Positions 1-7,062 of a stretch of DNA of 11,030 bases are shown here, piece by piece (position 1 is the first letter of the stretch; each line of letters opens with the position of its first letter). The stretch covers positions 1-11,030 of the forward strand of contig JAIRXA010000020.1 in the NCBI GenBank assembly GCA_031268525.1, in the 5' to 3' direction. The notes under the pieces were generated by a model, which saw only the letters and a list, made by a program, of their open reading frames with translations, searched no databases and had not been told where the DNA came from. The translations under genes were made by a program, and so were the position numbers. Origin of the DNA: Coriobacteriales bacterium. Its GTDB lineage: Bacteria; Actinomycetota; Coriobacteriia; Coriobacteriales; UBA8131.

Positions 1-2694
1 GCGAGATTGAAAGGTCTGCTGGCCTTCCTTCTGTCACTGATGATGGTCATGGTGCTGTTGCCGACAGCTGCTTTCGGCGAGTCGACAGCTGCTCTCGGCG
101 AGTCGACCGTGCCCTCGTCGGCCTTGGGAGCGCCGCTGAGCACGCAGGCTAGCGGAGACCCCATCACGGTCAGCTTCAGCTACGCGGACGGGGATGGCGG
201 CGGCTTTGTCCTCGCTAAGCACACTATTGAGGTCACACCCAACTACGCAGAGACCTTTGGCTATACGGAAGGTCCCGCCGTCACCGATGATCAGGTGACG
301 ATGTTTGACGCTATCGTCGCGGCTTTCTACGAGATATACGAAGAAGACGTGACTGACGTCATCGGTCAGTCTGGATCGGCGATTACCATCGATGGCAGCA
401 TCAGCTTCCTCTGCTATCTGAACTACGCCTTCGCTGCCAAGGACGATCTGGGCCAGCCCTGGAATGAAGCCATACTCTCCGAGGGCGATTATGTTGCGCT
501 GTATGGCGTACAGGAAACGTATATGTATACGGACGGACTGACCTGGTTTGAGGATTCGACAGGATCACGCATCGACGAGATCACGGTTGAGCTTGATGAG
601 GAGATCGACCTGAACCTGTGGACGGTCTGGGGATCCATGTGGTATGAGCCCCCCGAGCCCTTGGAAGATCATGCAGATATCGTCGAAGACGGCATCATCG
701 TCTCGGTGGACGTCTCCGGCACCCCTCCCACTGGCATCTTTGATGAAGAACTGGCGGTAACCGATGTGGACGGTCTGGCGACCGTCAGCTTTGACGCGCC
801 GGGCACCTACGTGCTTTCCGCCTATGTGGATGACGACAATGATTACTGGCCTCTGAGTTCCCCCTGGCTTGAGGTCACGGTTCTGCCGCCTGCATATCAG
901 CCGATCCTCGAAGCCTCACTGGCCTACCTTGCCAGCTCGGTTCCCAGACCAGTCCCCGGTTCACAGGCTGGCGACTGGTCCGTTCTCGCGCTGGCTCGTG
1001 GCGAGGCCGATCTGCCCGATAGTTACTGGACGGCTTATCTCAATCGCGTAAAGACGCTCGTAAGGACCAACGCAGGCGCGGATGGCAGGCTCGATGCAAG
1101 CTATTCGACGGAGAACTCCCGTACCATACTCGCTTTGACCTCCATCGGAGTCGACGCGACTGACGTGGCTGGCGTGGATCTTGTGAGCGCCTTGACCGAT
1201 ACGGACTGGGTTGAACTACAGGGCGTCAACGGAGCGATTTACGCCCTGCTCGCCCTCGATTCGGCTCCCTACCTTCCCGACGATACAACGACGCGCGATG
1301 CGCTCATACAGATATTCTTGGACAACCAGTTGCCGACAGGCGGCTGGACCTGGTTTGGCGACGACGCTGACGACCTCACCGCCTCGGCCTTGCAAGCTCT
1401 GGCGTCGTATTACGGGCAGGGCAATGACGATCTGGACGAGGCCGTTGATGACGCTCTGGCTGCGCTCTCAGATTTGCAGTCGGCATCAGGCGGTTTCGTT
1501 TCCTGGGGTGCCGAGAGCCCTGAATTTGCCGCACAGGTTGTGGTCGCTTTGAGCGCTCTGGGGATTGACGCCGATACCGACGCGGCATTTGTCAAGGCAA
1601 ACGGCAGTGCCTTGGACGCACTGCTCGCCTACGCCGTGGAAGGTGGCGGTTTCTACAACTCCTATTCCGGTCCCACGACCCCCGACGCCATGTCTACCGA
1701 TCAGGGAACCTATGCACTGGTTGCCTACGATCGCTTCCTGAATACAAAGACTCGCCTCTATGACATGAGCGATGTCGAATCCTACGTAGCCCCAGCCATT
1801 CCTGAGGGTGTCGCCGTGAACCTGAGCGTTGCACACGCTCCCGGGAAATCGGTCGATATCAGCAGTTCCTCCACTGCGGGCGGTGCGCTGCCAGTCCTGT
1901 ATGACTCCAGTACACGAGCGAGTGAACGCTTCCGTCTTGAGCCGGATGGTGAAGGCTATTATACTATTGTAAATGTTAACTCCGGACTCGTTCTTGATAT
2001 CTATGGTGGTGCCGCGAAGTCAGGAGCGCAGGTTATTCAGTGGCCTGCCAAAGCCGCGAACGCCGATAACCAGAAGTGGGCCATCGACGCAGTGGATGGT
2101 GGCTTCATTATTTCCGCCAAGAAAGACTCGAACCTCGTGCTCGATGTCAAGGGATCCTCTACCGCCAACGGGGCACAGCTCCTGCTTTGGAATCGCTCAG
2201 ATGATAAGCCCAACCAGACCTTCAATTTTGAGACTCTTGAGCCCCTTGCCTCCGTTGACGAGAGCACGACCTACCTTATTCACACCCTTGCGGGCGCGAG
2301 TACGGGCGATCGGGTGCTCGACATTTATGGTGCTTCGCACGACAGAGGTGCCGCTGCAATTCTGTGGGGCCCCAATGGGCACAGCAATCAGGACTGGACC
2401 TTTACCTTTGACGACACGACGGGTTACTACACCATAGAGGCTGCCCATTCCGGCCACCTCCTTGATGTTTACGGCGCGAGCAAAACAGCCGGTGCCTCGA
2501 TCATCCAGTGGCCCGCAACCGGACGCCTGAATCAGAGCTGGGCTCTGCTGGATGCTGGGGATGGCGCCGTTTACATCCAATCGGCGATGACAGGCTATTC
2601 GCTCGATATCTCAGGCAACAACTCCGCTTCAGGTGCGGCAGTCATCGCGTGGACGCATCACGGCCGCGCAAATCAAACCTGGGTTTTGGAGTAG
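1..2694 (+). CDS. Secreted protein: transcobalamin-type alpha/alpha barrel plus two ricin-type lectin domains (5' end outside window)
   Basis: Probably a cell-surface or secreted ligand- or glycan-binding protein. The frame is open to base 1; a TTG at 7 could start it, but the true start is probably a few codons upstream. Numbering from that TTG: a hydrophobic signal peptide at about 1-24 ends in AAFG; a beta-rich region at 53-181 resembles DUF4430-like modules (weak); an Ig-like stretch lies at about 228-297; 299-585 is an alpha-helical repeat region with GGW and GGF motifs, like prenyltransferase/squalene-cyclase-fold barrels; 604-746 and 753-895 are two beta-trefoils with QxW-type motifs NQKW (688), NQTF (736), NQDW (794), NQSW (842) and NQTW (889). 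The first motif, SERF, is degenerate. There is no LPxTG or C-terminal membrane segment, so anchoring is unclear. The next gene carries a DUF4430 domain, which suggests a joint role such as corrinoid or glycan capture. The domain calls are fairly safe; the ligand is unknown. Confidence 0.8.
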   Translation, partial: ARLKGLLAFLLSLMMVMVLLPTAAFGESTAALGESTVPSSALGAPLSTQASGDPITVSFSYADGDGGGFVLAKHTIEVTPNYAETFGYTEGPAVTDDQVTMFDAIVAAFYEIYEEDVTDVIGQSGSAITIDGSISFLCYLNYAFAAKDDLGQPWNEAILSEGDYVALYGVQETYMYTDGLTWFEDSTGSRIDEITVELDEEIDLNLWTVWGSMWYEPPEPLEDHADIVEDGIIVSVDVSGTPPTGIFDEELAVTDVDGLATVSFDAPGTYVLSAYVDDDNDYWPLSSPWLEVTVLPPAYQPILEASLAYLASSVPRPVPGSQAGDWSVLALARGEADLPDSYWTAYLNRVKTLVRTNAGADGRLDASYSTENSRTILALTSIGVDATDVAGVDLVSALTDTDWVELQGVNGAIYALLALDSAPYLPDDTTTRDALIQIFLDNQLPTGGWTWFGDDADDLTASALQALASYYGQGNDDLDEAVDDALAALSDLQSASGGFVSWGAESPEFAAQVVVALSALGIDADTDAAFVKANGSALDALLAYAVEGGGFYNSYSGPTTPDAMSTDQGTYALVAYDRFLNTKTRLYDMSDVESYVAPAIPEGVAVNLSVAHAPGKSVDISSSSTAGGALPVLYDSSTRASERFRLEPDGEGYYTIVNVNSGLVLDIYGGAAKSGAQVIQWPAKAANADNQKWAIDAVDGGFIISAKKDSNLVLDVKGSSTANGAQLLLWNRSDDKPNQTFNFETLEPLASVDESTTYLIHTLAGASTGDRVLDIYGASHDRGAAAILWGPNGHSNQDWTFTFDDTTGYYTIEAAHSGHLLDVYGASKTAGASIIQWPATGRLNQSWALLDAGDGAVYIQSAMTGYSLDISGNNSASGAAVIAWTHHGRANQTWVLE
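63..104 (+). repeat. 21-nt tandem duplication at the signal-peptide cleavage region
   Basis: Two adjacent 21-nt units (63-83 and 84-104) differ at one base. They encode TAAFGES followed by TAALGES, so the likely signal-peptidase site (AFG or ALG) is present twice. The reading frame is kept. Confidence 0.8.
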
Positions 2695-2860
2695 ATCGGA
2701 CGAGGTTTGGAGCGGGATCGCGCGAGAGTTTGTGTAGGATCGTGCGAGAGTTTGGAGCGGGATCGCGTGAGAGTTTGGAGTGGGATCGCACGAGAGCTTG
2801 CGTGAACTGAGAACAGTTTGTGTGAACGGAGAACGGGTCTCATAGATTTGGAGTGGGACG
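2685..2860 (+). repeat. Degenerate 20-23-nt tandem repeats filling the intergenic region
   Basis: The spacer is almost entirely built from units that begin TTTGGAG or TTTGTG and continue GGGATCGC..GAGAG. Units run 2685-2705, 2706-2728, 2729-2750, 2751-2773, 2774-2796, then the more diverged 2797-2816 and 2817-2836, and a final part-unit 2847-2860. The first unit contains the stop codon of the upstream gene, and the last supplies the GGAG ribosome-binding site of the downstream gene. I see no promoter or T-tailed hairpin here. The units are head-to-tail with no spacers, so this is a minisatellite and not CRISPR. Confidence 0.85.
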
Positions 2861-2861
2861 T

Positions 2862-3668
2862 ATGACATGGAAGACCAAGCGTGCAGCTCTGATTGCCGCC
2901 GCTTTGATCGTCGCAGCCCTGGGTGTCAGTGTGTTTGCGCTGGCACTCGGGGCACCCTTTGCGAATGGGTCCGGCGATACGCTCGCAGGTCCCAGCGCTG
3001 AAGCTGGCGCCGCAGAGGGTGTTGAAAACACAGGACTGACGCCCCGAACCCTTGATGCGAAAGACGGGTCCGACGGGGCTGGCGCAGGTACAAACAACGG
3101 TGAGGGCACCGAAGCCGACGGTGGCGCAAACGCTGCCCCGGGTGATGGGAACTCGTCAGGCGATTCGGCCTCAGGTTCGGGGAGTTCCGCGGGCTCCGCA
3201 GGCGGCTCCTCCGGCTCGGGCTCCGCAGGCGGCTCCTCCGGCTCGGGCAACCCCAGCGGCTCCGGCTCCGGCTCCGGCAACCCCTCTTCAGGCTCCTCTG
3301 GATCCGGCTCCTCGCAACCTGAAGCGCCCCTTCCCCCTCCACAGCCCAGCTGTACGATCTCGATTGACGCCAGTACGATGGGCTGGGGGTATCTCATGTC
3401 TTCGCGCACCGTGACCTTCTCTGAGGGGGAAACGGTGTATACCGTGCTCCAGCGTGAATGCGCCAATGCGGGGATTGTCTTAAATACCCGAAGCGGCTAT
3501 GTCGTCGGCATCGGCGGTCTGAACGAATTTGATGGCGGTAAGAAATCGGGTTGGATGTATGAAGTCAATGGCTGGTCCCCCAATTATGGCTCTACGGCTT
3601 ACTACCTGAGCAAGGGCGACAACATTATCTGGCGCTACACCCTCGATCTGGGTAGTGACCTCGGCTGA
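2862..3668 (+). CDS. Membrane-anchored or secreted DUF4430 (transcobalamin C-terminal-like) domain protein
   Basis: A 268-residue exported protein. The ATG at 2862 was chosen because GGAG at 2850-2853 lies 8 nt upstream; an in-frame GTG at 2853 would overlap that site. Residues about 5-30 form a hydrophobic signal or anchor segment after a basic start (MTWKTKR). A low-complexity region rich in Gly, Ser, Ala and Asp follows, with a pure Gly/Ser/Pro linker at roughly 95-160. The C-terminal domain, from Cys164 to the end, matches DUF4430, with the GETVYTVL, SGWMYEVNG and LSKGDNIIWRYT motifs. That fold corresponds to the C-terminal beta domain of transcobalamin and intrinsic factor. The linker would hold the domain away from the membrane or wall. 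Corrinoid binding is a plausible but unproven role; the upstream barrel and lectin protein is the likely partner. Confidence 0.85.
   Translation: MTWKTKRAALIAAALIVAALGVSVFALALGAPFANGSGDTLAGPSAEAGAAEGVENTGLTPRTLDAKDGSDGAGAGTNNGEGTEADGGANAAPGDGNSSGDSASGSGSSAGSAGGSSGSGSAGGSSGSGNPSGSGSGSGNPSSGSSGSGSSQPEAPLPPPQPSCTISIDASTMGWGYLMSSRTVTFSEGETVYTVLQRECANAGIVLNTRSGYVVGIGGLNEFDGGKKSGWMYEVNGWSPNYGSTAYYLSKGDNIIWRYTLDLGSDLG
3191..3244 (+). repeat. 27-nt tandem duplication in the Gly/Ser linker
   Basis: Two identical 27-nt units (3191-3217 and 3218-3244) encode a duplicated Gly-Ser-Ala-rich peptide in the linker of the DUF4430 protein. The unit is a multiple of three, so duplication changes linker length without a frameshift. 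Confidence 0.85.
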
Positions 3669-3904
3669 GGTTCTGCCACCGGCTGATGGCTGATGGCTGA
3701 TGGATAAACATGAGCCGAAAAATGCGTTCTCCAGCCTGCATTTCCTCAAAGAACCGTAGCCGTCTCCGGCGAGCACGTATTGCTTCAAAATAAAAAGTAC
3801 TCGAAATACCATTCGTTGCCGAGCATTTCCTCAAAGAGCCGTAGTGCCGTATAATCAAGAGTAGTTGTCAGTGGGCGCGATCTGCTCGAGGAAGGCATCT
3901 ACCC
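3669..3904. other. Intergenic region with short repeats between the DUF4430 gene and the COG1579 operon
   Basis: No gene is supported in these 236 bases. They hold three head-to-tail copies of the 7-mer GGCTGAT (3681-3701) and two 22-nt direct repeats differing at one base (3738-3759 and 3823-3844, starting GCATTTCCTC). A short inverted repeat, GACCTC/GAGGTT, spans the stop codon of the upstream gene but has no T-tract, so I do not call a terminator. The promoter-like -10 for the next operon lies at the right end. Confidence 0.7.
3850..3855 (+). promoter_or_regulatory. Probable -10 element (TATAAT) for the COG1579-RNase HI/QueD-coaBC operon
   Basis: A consensus TATAAT lies 49 nt before the ATG at 3905, which would give a leader of about 40 nt. 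No good -35 is visible at 16-18 nt; the second copy of the 22-nt direct repeat (3823-3844) occupies that place and could be a binding site. Confidence 0.45.
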
Positions 3905-4624
3905 ATGAGTGAGCTTTGTGATGCGAACGACCTGCTTGAACTGACGAGGGCAGATCTGGCCTTGCTACGCCTGAAGAAACAGCTCGACAATCTGCCGCAA
4001 CGACAGTGGCTCATCACGCTGCGCACCAAACGTGCCGAAGTTGAAACGAAGGCCGCTCAGGTCGCTCGGATGCGCAAGGAATGCGACCAGATGATCCGAG
4101 CGCTCGTCGACGAGGAAGCAACGCTCAGAGCACGGACTGCCGAGGCGCAGATAAAGATCGATGAAACCTCCAATTACAAGGAGGTCGCCTCACTTTCGCG
4201 CGAGATTGAGAGCTTCGCCAAGCGGCTGGAGAAGATCGAGTTCGACACGCTCGGGCAGATGGAGCGCTCCGATAGAATTACCGCCGTCGAGGCGCAGGTC
4301 GCCACCGCCCTGAAAAAACTCAATCGGCAGGATAGCGAGCTGCTTGCCGCCTACCAGACCGACGGAGCCGTCATCCAAAAGGAACAGGTGACGACACAGC
4401 AGCAACGGGCCGATCTGATCGCAGCATTGCCGCCGGAGCTCGTGGCTCGCTACGAGAGGGCACGCGAGGCAAAGGGTGGCGTCGGCGCGGCGCAACTTGA
4501 GGGCTCGCATTGCAACGGCTGTCGCGTTGAGCTCTCAGAGGGACAGCTTGCCAGACTCAGAAGCGGCCCGCCGATCGGAGAATGCCCCTATTGCCATCGG
4601 CTGCTGGTTGTGGAGGCACAATGA
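3905..4624 (+). CDS. COG1579 coiled-coil protein with C-terminal C4 zinc ribbon
   Basis: A 239-residue cytosolic protein. Residues about 10-180 are rich in charged and Leu residues, as expected for a long antiparallel coiled coil. The C-terminal domain has two CxxC knuckles, Cys203/Cys206 (CNGC) and Cys227/Cys230 (CPYC), the zf-RING_7 type zinc ribbon. The family includes Helicobacter FlgZ (HP0958), chlamydial CdsZ (CT398) and mycobacterial Rv2229c. Its function in actinobacteria is not established; nucleic-acid or protein scaffolding has been suggested for relatives. The purine-rich GAGGAAGG at about 3889-3896 is the likely ribosome-binding site. The TGA stop overlaps the next ATG (ATGA), so translation of the RNase HI gene is probably coupled. 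The same neighbour order (COG1579, then RNase HI) occurs in mycobacteria, which supports the call. Confidence 0.88.
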   Translation: MSELCDANDLLELTRADLALLRLKKQLDNLPQRQWLITLRTKRAEVETKAAQVARMRKECDQMIRALVDEEATLRARTAEAQIKIDETSNYKEVASLSREIESFAKRLEKIEFDTLGQMERSDRITAVEAQVATALKKLNRQDSELLAAYQTDGAVIQKEQVTTQQQRADLIAALPPELVARYERAREAKGGVGAAQLEGSHCNGCRVELSEGQLARLRSGPPIGECPYCHRLLVVEAQ

Positions 4625-5640
4625 AGGATCGAGGTGGAGGCTACACGGGGCCTCCCATGATACTCAAGGCCCTGCTCAACACCGATGGTGGAAGTAGGGG
4701 CAACCCGGGGCCGAGTGGTATTGGTTTTATCCTGCGGGTTGACGACGGGCGTGAGTTACAGACGATCTGTCGCGGCGGTGCTCCCATTGGGAAGGCAACG
4801 AACAATGTTGCCGAATATCAGGCGCTCCTGTGGGGTTTGCGCAACGCATTGGCGCTACGCGTGCGCAATCTTACGATACACGCCGACAGCGAGCTGCTCG
4901 TGCGTCAGGTGCGTGGCGAGTATAAGGTGAAGAACGCGGGTATAAAACCCTTGCATGCCGAGGCGCTTGCCCTGCTTTCGCGCTTTGCCTCTCATACGTT
5001 GCAGCATGTGATGCGCGCGTATAACGCCGAGGCGGACGCGCTGGCCAATGAGGCGATGGACGCGGGTCACGCGGTGGGCGACTTCGCGCTTGCCTTTGAT
5101 GCGGATGCGGAGCAGCGCGAGTTGTTTCCGACTGAGGTGTCTGTGCTCGGCGCTGTTGCTGTTGTCGGTACCGCCGCCGGCGCTGGGCAGGCCGAAAGTC
5201 AAAGCGGGGACTCCGATACGTATACGAGAATGAAAGGTACTAGTATGATAGCAAAAACTGAAGGCGTCGGCGGCGTCTATAGCCTGAGTGTGAAGGAGCA
5301 TTTCGACGCGGCGCATGCACTGGTTGGCTACCCCGGCGAATGCCGCAACCTGCACGGGCACACCTGGGATGTCGAGGCAGTTATCAGCGGCACCGAGCTC
5401 GACGAAGTAGGCATAGTCTACGACTTCAAGAAGCTGAAGTCCGATCTGCTCGCAATACTCGACGCCTTTGACCATCACTATCTCAACGAGGTTCCGCCCT
5501 TTGACACGATCAATGCGACGGCGGAGAATCTGGCGCGAGTCGTCTTTGAGCAGCTTGCGGCGTCTCTGCCCGACGGCATTGTGCTTGATGAGGTCAGTGT
5601 CTGGGAATCTCCGATCGCCAAACTGAGCTATCGACGATGA
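4621..5640 (+). CDS. RNase HI domain joined in frame to QueD/6-carboxytetrahydropterin synthase
   Basis: A 339-residue frame carrying two enzymes. The ATG at 4621 overlaps the upstream stop (ATGA) and has GGAGG at 4612-4616; ATG 4657 is an alternative start. Residues about 13-145 are RNase HI (cleaves RNA in RNA:DNA hybrids) with all four acidic catalytic residues: Asp22 (NTDGG), Glu65 (VAEY), Asp89 (HADSEL) and Asp139 (AEADALAN). Residues about 219-339 are a complete QueD/PTPS domain, which makes 6-carboxytetrahydropterin from dihydroneopterin triphosphate for queuosine-type deazapurines. His232, His245 and His247 would bind zinc, Cys241 lies in GECRNLHGH, Asp284-His285 in FDHHYLN, and Glu329 in WESP. 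The linker at about 146-218 is Ala/Gly-rich and unrelated to either domain. Mycobacterial Rv2228c joins RNase HI to a phosphatase instead. An internal ATG at 5245 with an AAAGG site could also yield QueD alone. Confidence 0.88.
   Translation: MKDRGGGYTGPPMILKALLNTDGGSRGNPGPSGIGFILRVDDGRELQTICRGGAPIGKATNNVAEYQALLWGLRNALALRVRNLTIHADSELLVRQVRGEYKVKNAGIKPLHAEALALLSRFASHTLQHVMRAYNAEADALANEAMDAGHAVGDFALAFDADAEQRELFPTEVSVLGAVAVVGTAAGAGQAESQSGDSDTYTRMKGTSMIAKTEGVGGVYSLSVKEHFDAAHALVGYPGECRNLHGHTWDVEAVISGTELDEVGIVYDFKKLKSDLLAILDAFDHHYLNEVPPFDTINATAENLARVVFEQLAASLPDGIVLDEVSVWESPIAKLSYRR
5233..5247 (+). promoter_or_regulatory. Internal ribosome-binding site and ATG that could start stand-alone QueD
   Basis: AAAGG at 5233-5237, seven bases and then ATG at 5245-5247, in frame with the QueD domain, which begins about 12 codons later. 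The surrounding 40 bases are AT-richer than both domains, like a former intergenic region. The ATG at 5230 is a second candidate without a comparable site. This does not show that the start is used. Confidence 0.45.
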
Positions 5641-5734
5641 CGTGAAGGTGAGTTTGATGTGAGCAGGCGATGAGTTGGAGATGAGCTGAAGATGAGCTGG
5701 ATGCAACTCGACTATGACGTGAAGGTGAGTTTGA
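5631..5734 (+). repeat. 27-nt direct repeats flanking an 11-nt triplet repeat, with iterated ATGA motifs
   Basis: 5631-5657 and 5708-5734 are 27-nt direct repeats with one mismatch. The first contains the stop codon of the RNase HI-QueD gene; the second holds the AAGGTGAG ribosome-binding site of coaBC. Between them are three 11-nt units (5669-5679, 5680-5690, 5691-5701; GATGAGYTGRA). Overlapping start/stop ATGA motifs recur at 5637, 5670, 5681, 5692, 5714 and 5736. No promoter or terminator hairpin is evident. Confidence 0.8.
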
Positions 5735-5735
5735 G

Positions 5736-6962
5736 ATGAATGTGCCACCCACCATCCTATTGGGCGTGACCGGCTGCATCGCCGCCTATAAAGCCTGTGA
5801 GTTGGTGCGTGAATTTCAGCGGGCAGGCGCGCGCGTAAAGGTTGTCATGACGCCGATGGCGGCTGAGTTTGTGACACCCGCGACCTTTCAGGCACTGACG
5901 CGCGAGGAAGTTGCGCTCGCGCCGGTGGGCGATGCGCATGAACCCATCCATCACATCTCGCTGGCGCAGGAGGCCGACCTTGTCCTCATCGCTCCTGCAA
6001 CTGCGAACACCCTCAATAAACTCGCCTCCGGTGTGGCTGACAATCTTCTCACTACCACCGTTTTGGCTACCGAGGCACCGGTTCTCATCGCTCCAGCGAT
6101 GAATGTGCATATGTGGCGCGACCAGACCACCCAGGAATCCATCGCGCGGCTTCGCAGTCGTGGCGTAGCGGTCATCGAGCCTGCGGAAGGCTATCTCGCC
6201 TGTGGTGAGATCGGTGAGGGGCGGCTTGCCCCATTGCCTGAGATCGTGGAGACTGTCATGGCCGAACTGGCGCGGGCCCGCGATCTTGAGGGACGGCGCA
6301 TTCTGGTGACGGCGGGCCCCACGCGCGAGTATCTCGATCCCGTGCGTTTTCTCTCAAACCCTTCCAGCGGTAAGACTGGCTATGCAATCGCCCAAGAGGC
6401 GGCACGACGCGGTGCCGAGGTGGTGCTCGTTTCAGGGCCCACCGAATTGCCCGATCCCTTTGGGTGCGTGCTTATCCGGGTGACGAGTGCCCAGCAGATG
6501 TTTGATGCCTGCGAGCTGCACTTCGCACACCTCGACGCTGCGATCTTCACCGCAGCCGTTGCGGATTTCCGTCCTGCTGAGTATCAAGAATCCAAGATCA
6601 AGAAAAATGCTGTTCATGATCAGCAAAGTGCAATCAAAATGCAATCATCCGGTGAAAGCGCCCAACTGGAGCTTGTGCCCACTCCCGACATTCTTGCGAC
6701 TCTGGCAGCGAAGAAAGGGCAAACCTATATCGTCGGATTTGCGGCAGAGACTGAGGATCTACTGACTGCTGCTCGCGATAAACTCGTGCGCAAGAATGCC
6801 GACCTGATTGTTGCAAACGATGTCTCCGATCCTTCGCTTGGGTTTGGTTCGAGCCACAATCGCTGGCATTTTGTCACAGCAGCAGGCGACGAATCCTCTG
6901 ACCTGCTCAGCAAAACCGCCTTGGCACGGCTGCTTCTCGACCGCGTGTCCCGCCACCTGTAA
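5736..6962 (+). CDS. coaBC: Bifunctional phosphopantothenoylcysteine decarboxylase / phosphopantothenate-cysteine ligase
   Basis: This 408-residue enzyme (family usual about 400) makes 4'-phosphopantetheine from phosphopantothenate and cysteine in coenzyme A synthesis. The N-terminal flavoprotein CoaC half (about 1-185) has the catalytic His73 in HHISL, Asn123 in the PAMNVHMW motif and Cys156 in GYLACGEIGEG. The C-terminal CoaB half (about 190-408) has the nucleotide-binding VTAGPTREYLDPVRFLSN segment, FTAAVADFRP and the SKIKK lysines (K289/K290). These positions agree closely with the E. coli enzyme (His75, Asn125, Cys158, Lys289). AAGGTGAG lies 6 nt upstream of the ATG. It is the last gene of the COG1579 operon, 95 bases after the RNase HI-QueD frame, and is probably co-transcribed. 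A short Ser/Gln-rich insertion (about 293-307) follows the lysine motif. No defect is visible. Confidence 0.96.
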   Translation: MNVPPTILLGVTGCIAAYKACELVREFQRAGARVKVVMTPMAAEFVTPATFQALTREEVALAPVGDAHEPIHHISLAQEADLVLIAPATANTLNKLASGVADNLLTTTVLATEAPVLIAPAMNVHMWRDQTTQESIARLRSRGVAVIEPAEGYLACGEIGEGRLAPLPEIVETVMAELARARDLEGRRILVTAGPTREYLDPVRFLSNPSSGKTGYAIAQEAARRGAEVVLVSGPTELPDPFGCVLIRVTSAQQMFDACELHFAHLDAAIFTAAVADFRPAEYQESKIKKNAVHDQQSAIKMQSSGESAQLELVPTPDILATLAAKKGQTYIVGFAAETEDLLTAARDKLVRKNADLIVANDVSDPSLGFGSSHNRWHFVTAAGDESSDLLSKTALARLLLDRVSRHL

Positions 6963-6999
6963 ATACCTGTGCGCAGAGGCGGATGTGGACAGCACCGCA

Positions 7000-7026
7000 G
7001 GTTCCGCCCCTACGCCTGGCGGAACC
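7000..7026 (+). terminator. Strong hairpin after coaBC, possible terminator without T-tract
   Basis: A perfect 9-bp stem, GGTTCCGCC (7000-7008) with GGCGGAACC (7018-7026), encloses a 9-base loop. It lies 37 bases after the coaBC stop. No run of T follows, so it is either a non-canonical terminator or an mRNA 3'-end stabiliser. Confidence 0.45.
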
Positions 7027-7062
7027 CGGGATCGTCGCTCTGCCGCGTCTCAACAACTGTGG

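Noticed and set aside
2685..2860. CRISPR array
   Set aside because: Units of 20-23 nt are head-to-tail with no unique spacers and no cas genes are nearby.
2840..3466. 208-codon - strand frame rich in Pro and Glu
   Set aside because: It is the complement of the Gly/Ser linker of the DUF4430 protein; the PEPEEP pattern follows from that repeat.
4582..4620. Earlier ATG (4582) for the RNase HI-QueD frame
   Set aside because: It would overlap the zinc-ribbon coding region by 43 bases; the ATG at 4621 has GGAGG just upstream and a classical ATGA overlap.
4855..5748. 297-codon - strand open frame opposite RNase HI-QueD
   Set aside because: It lies wholly antisense to a frame with intact catalytic motifs; its His/Ser-rich N-terminus is the complement of the repeat spacer, and no family pattern is visible.
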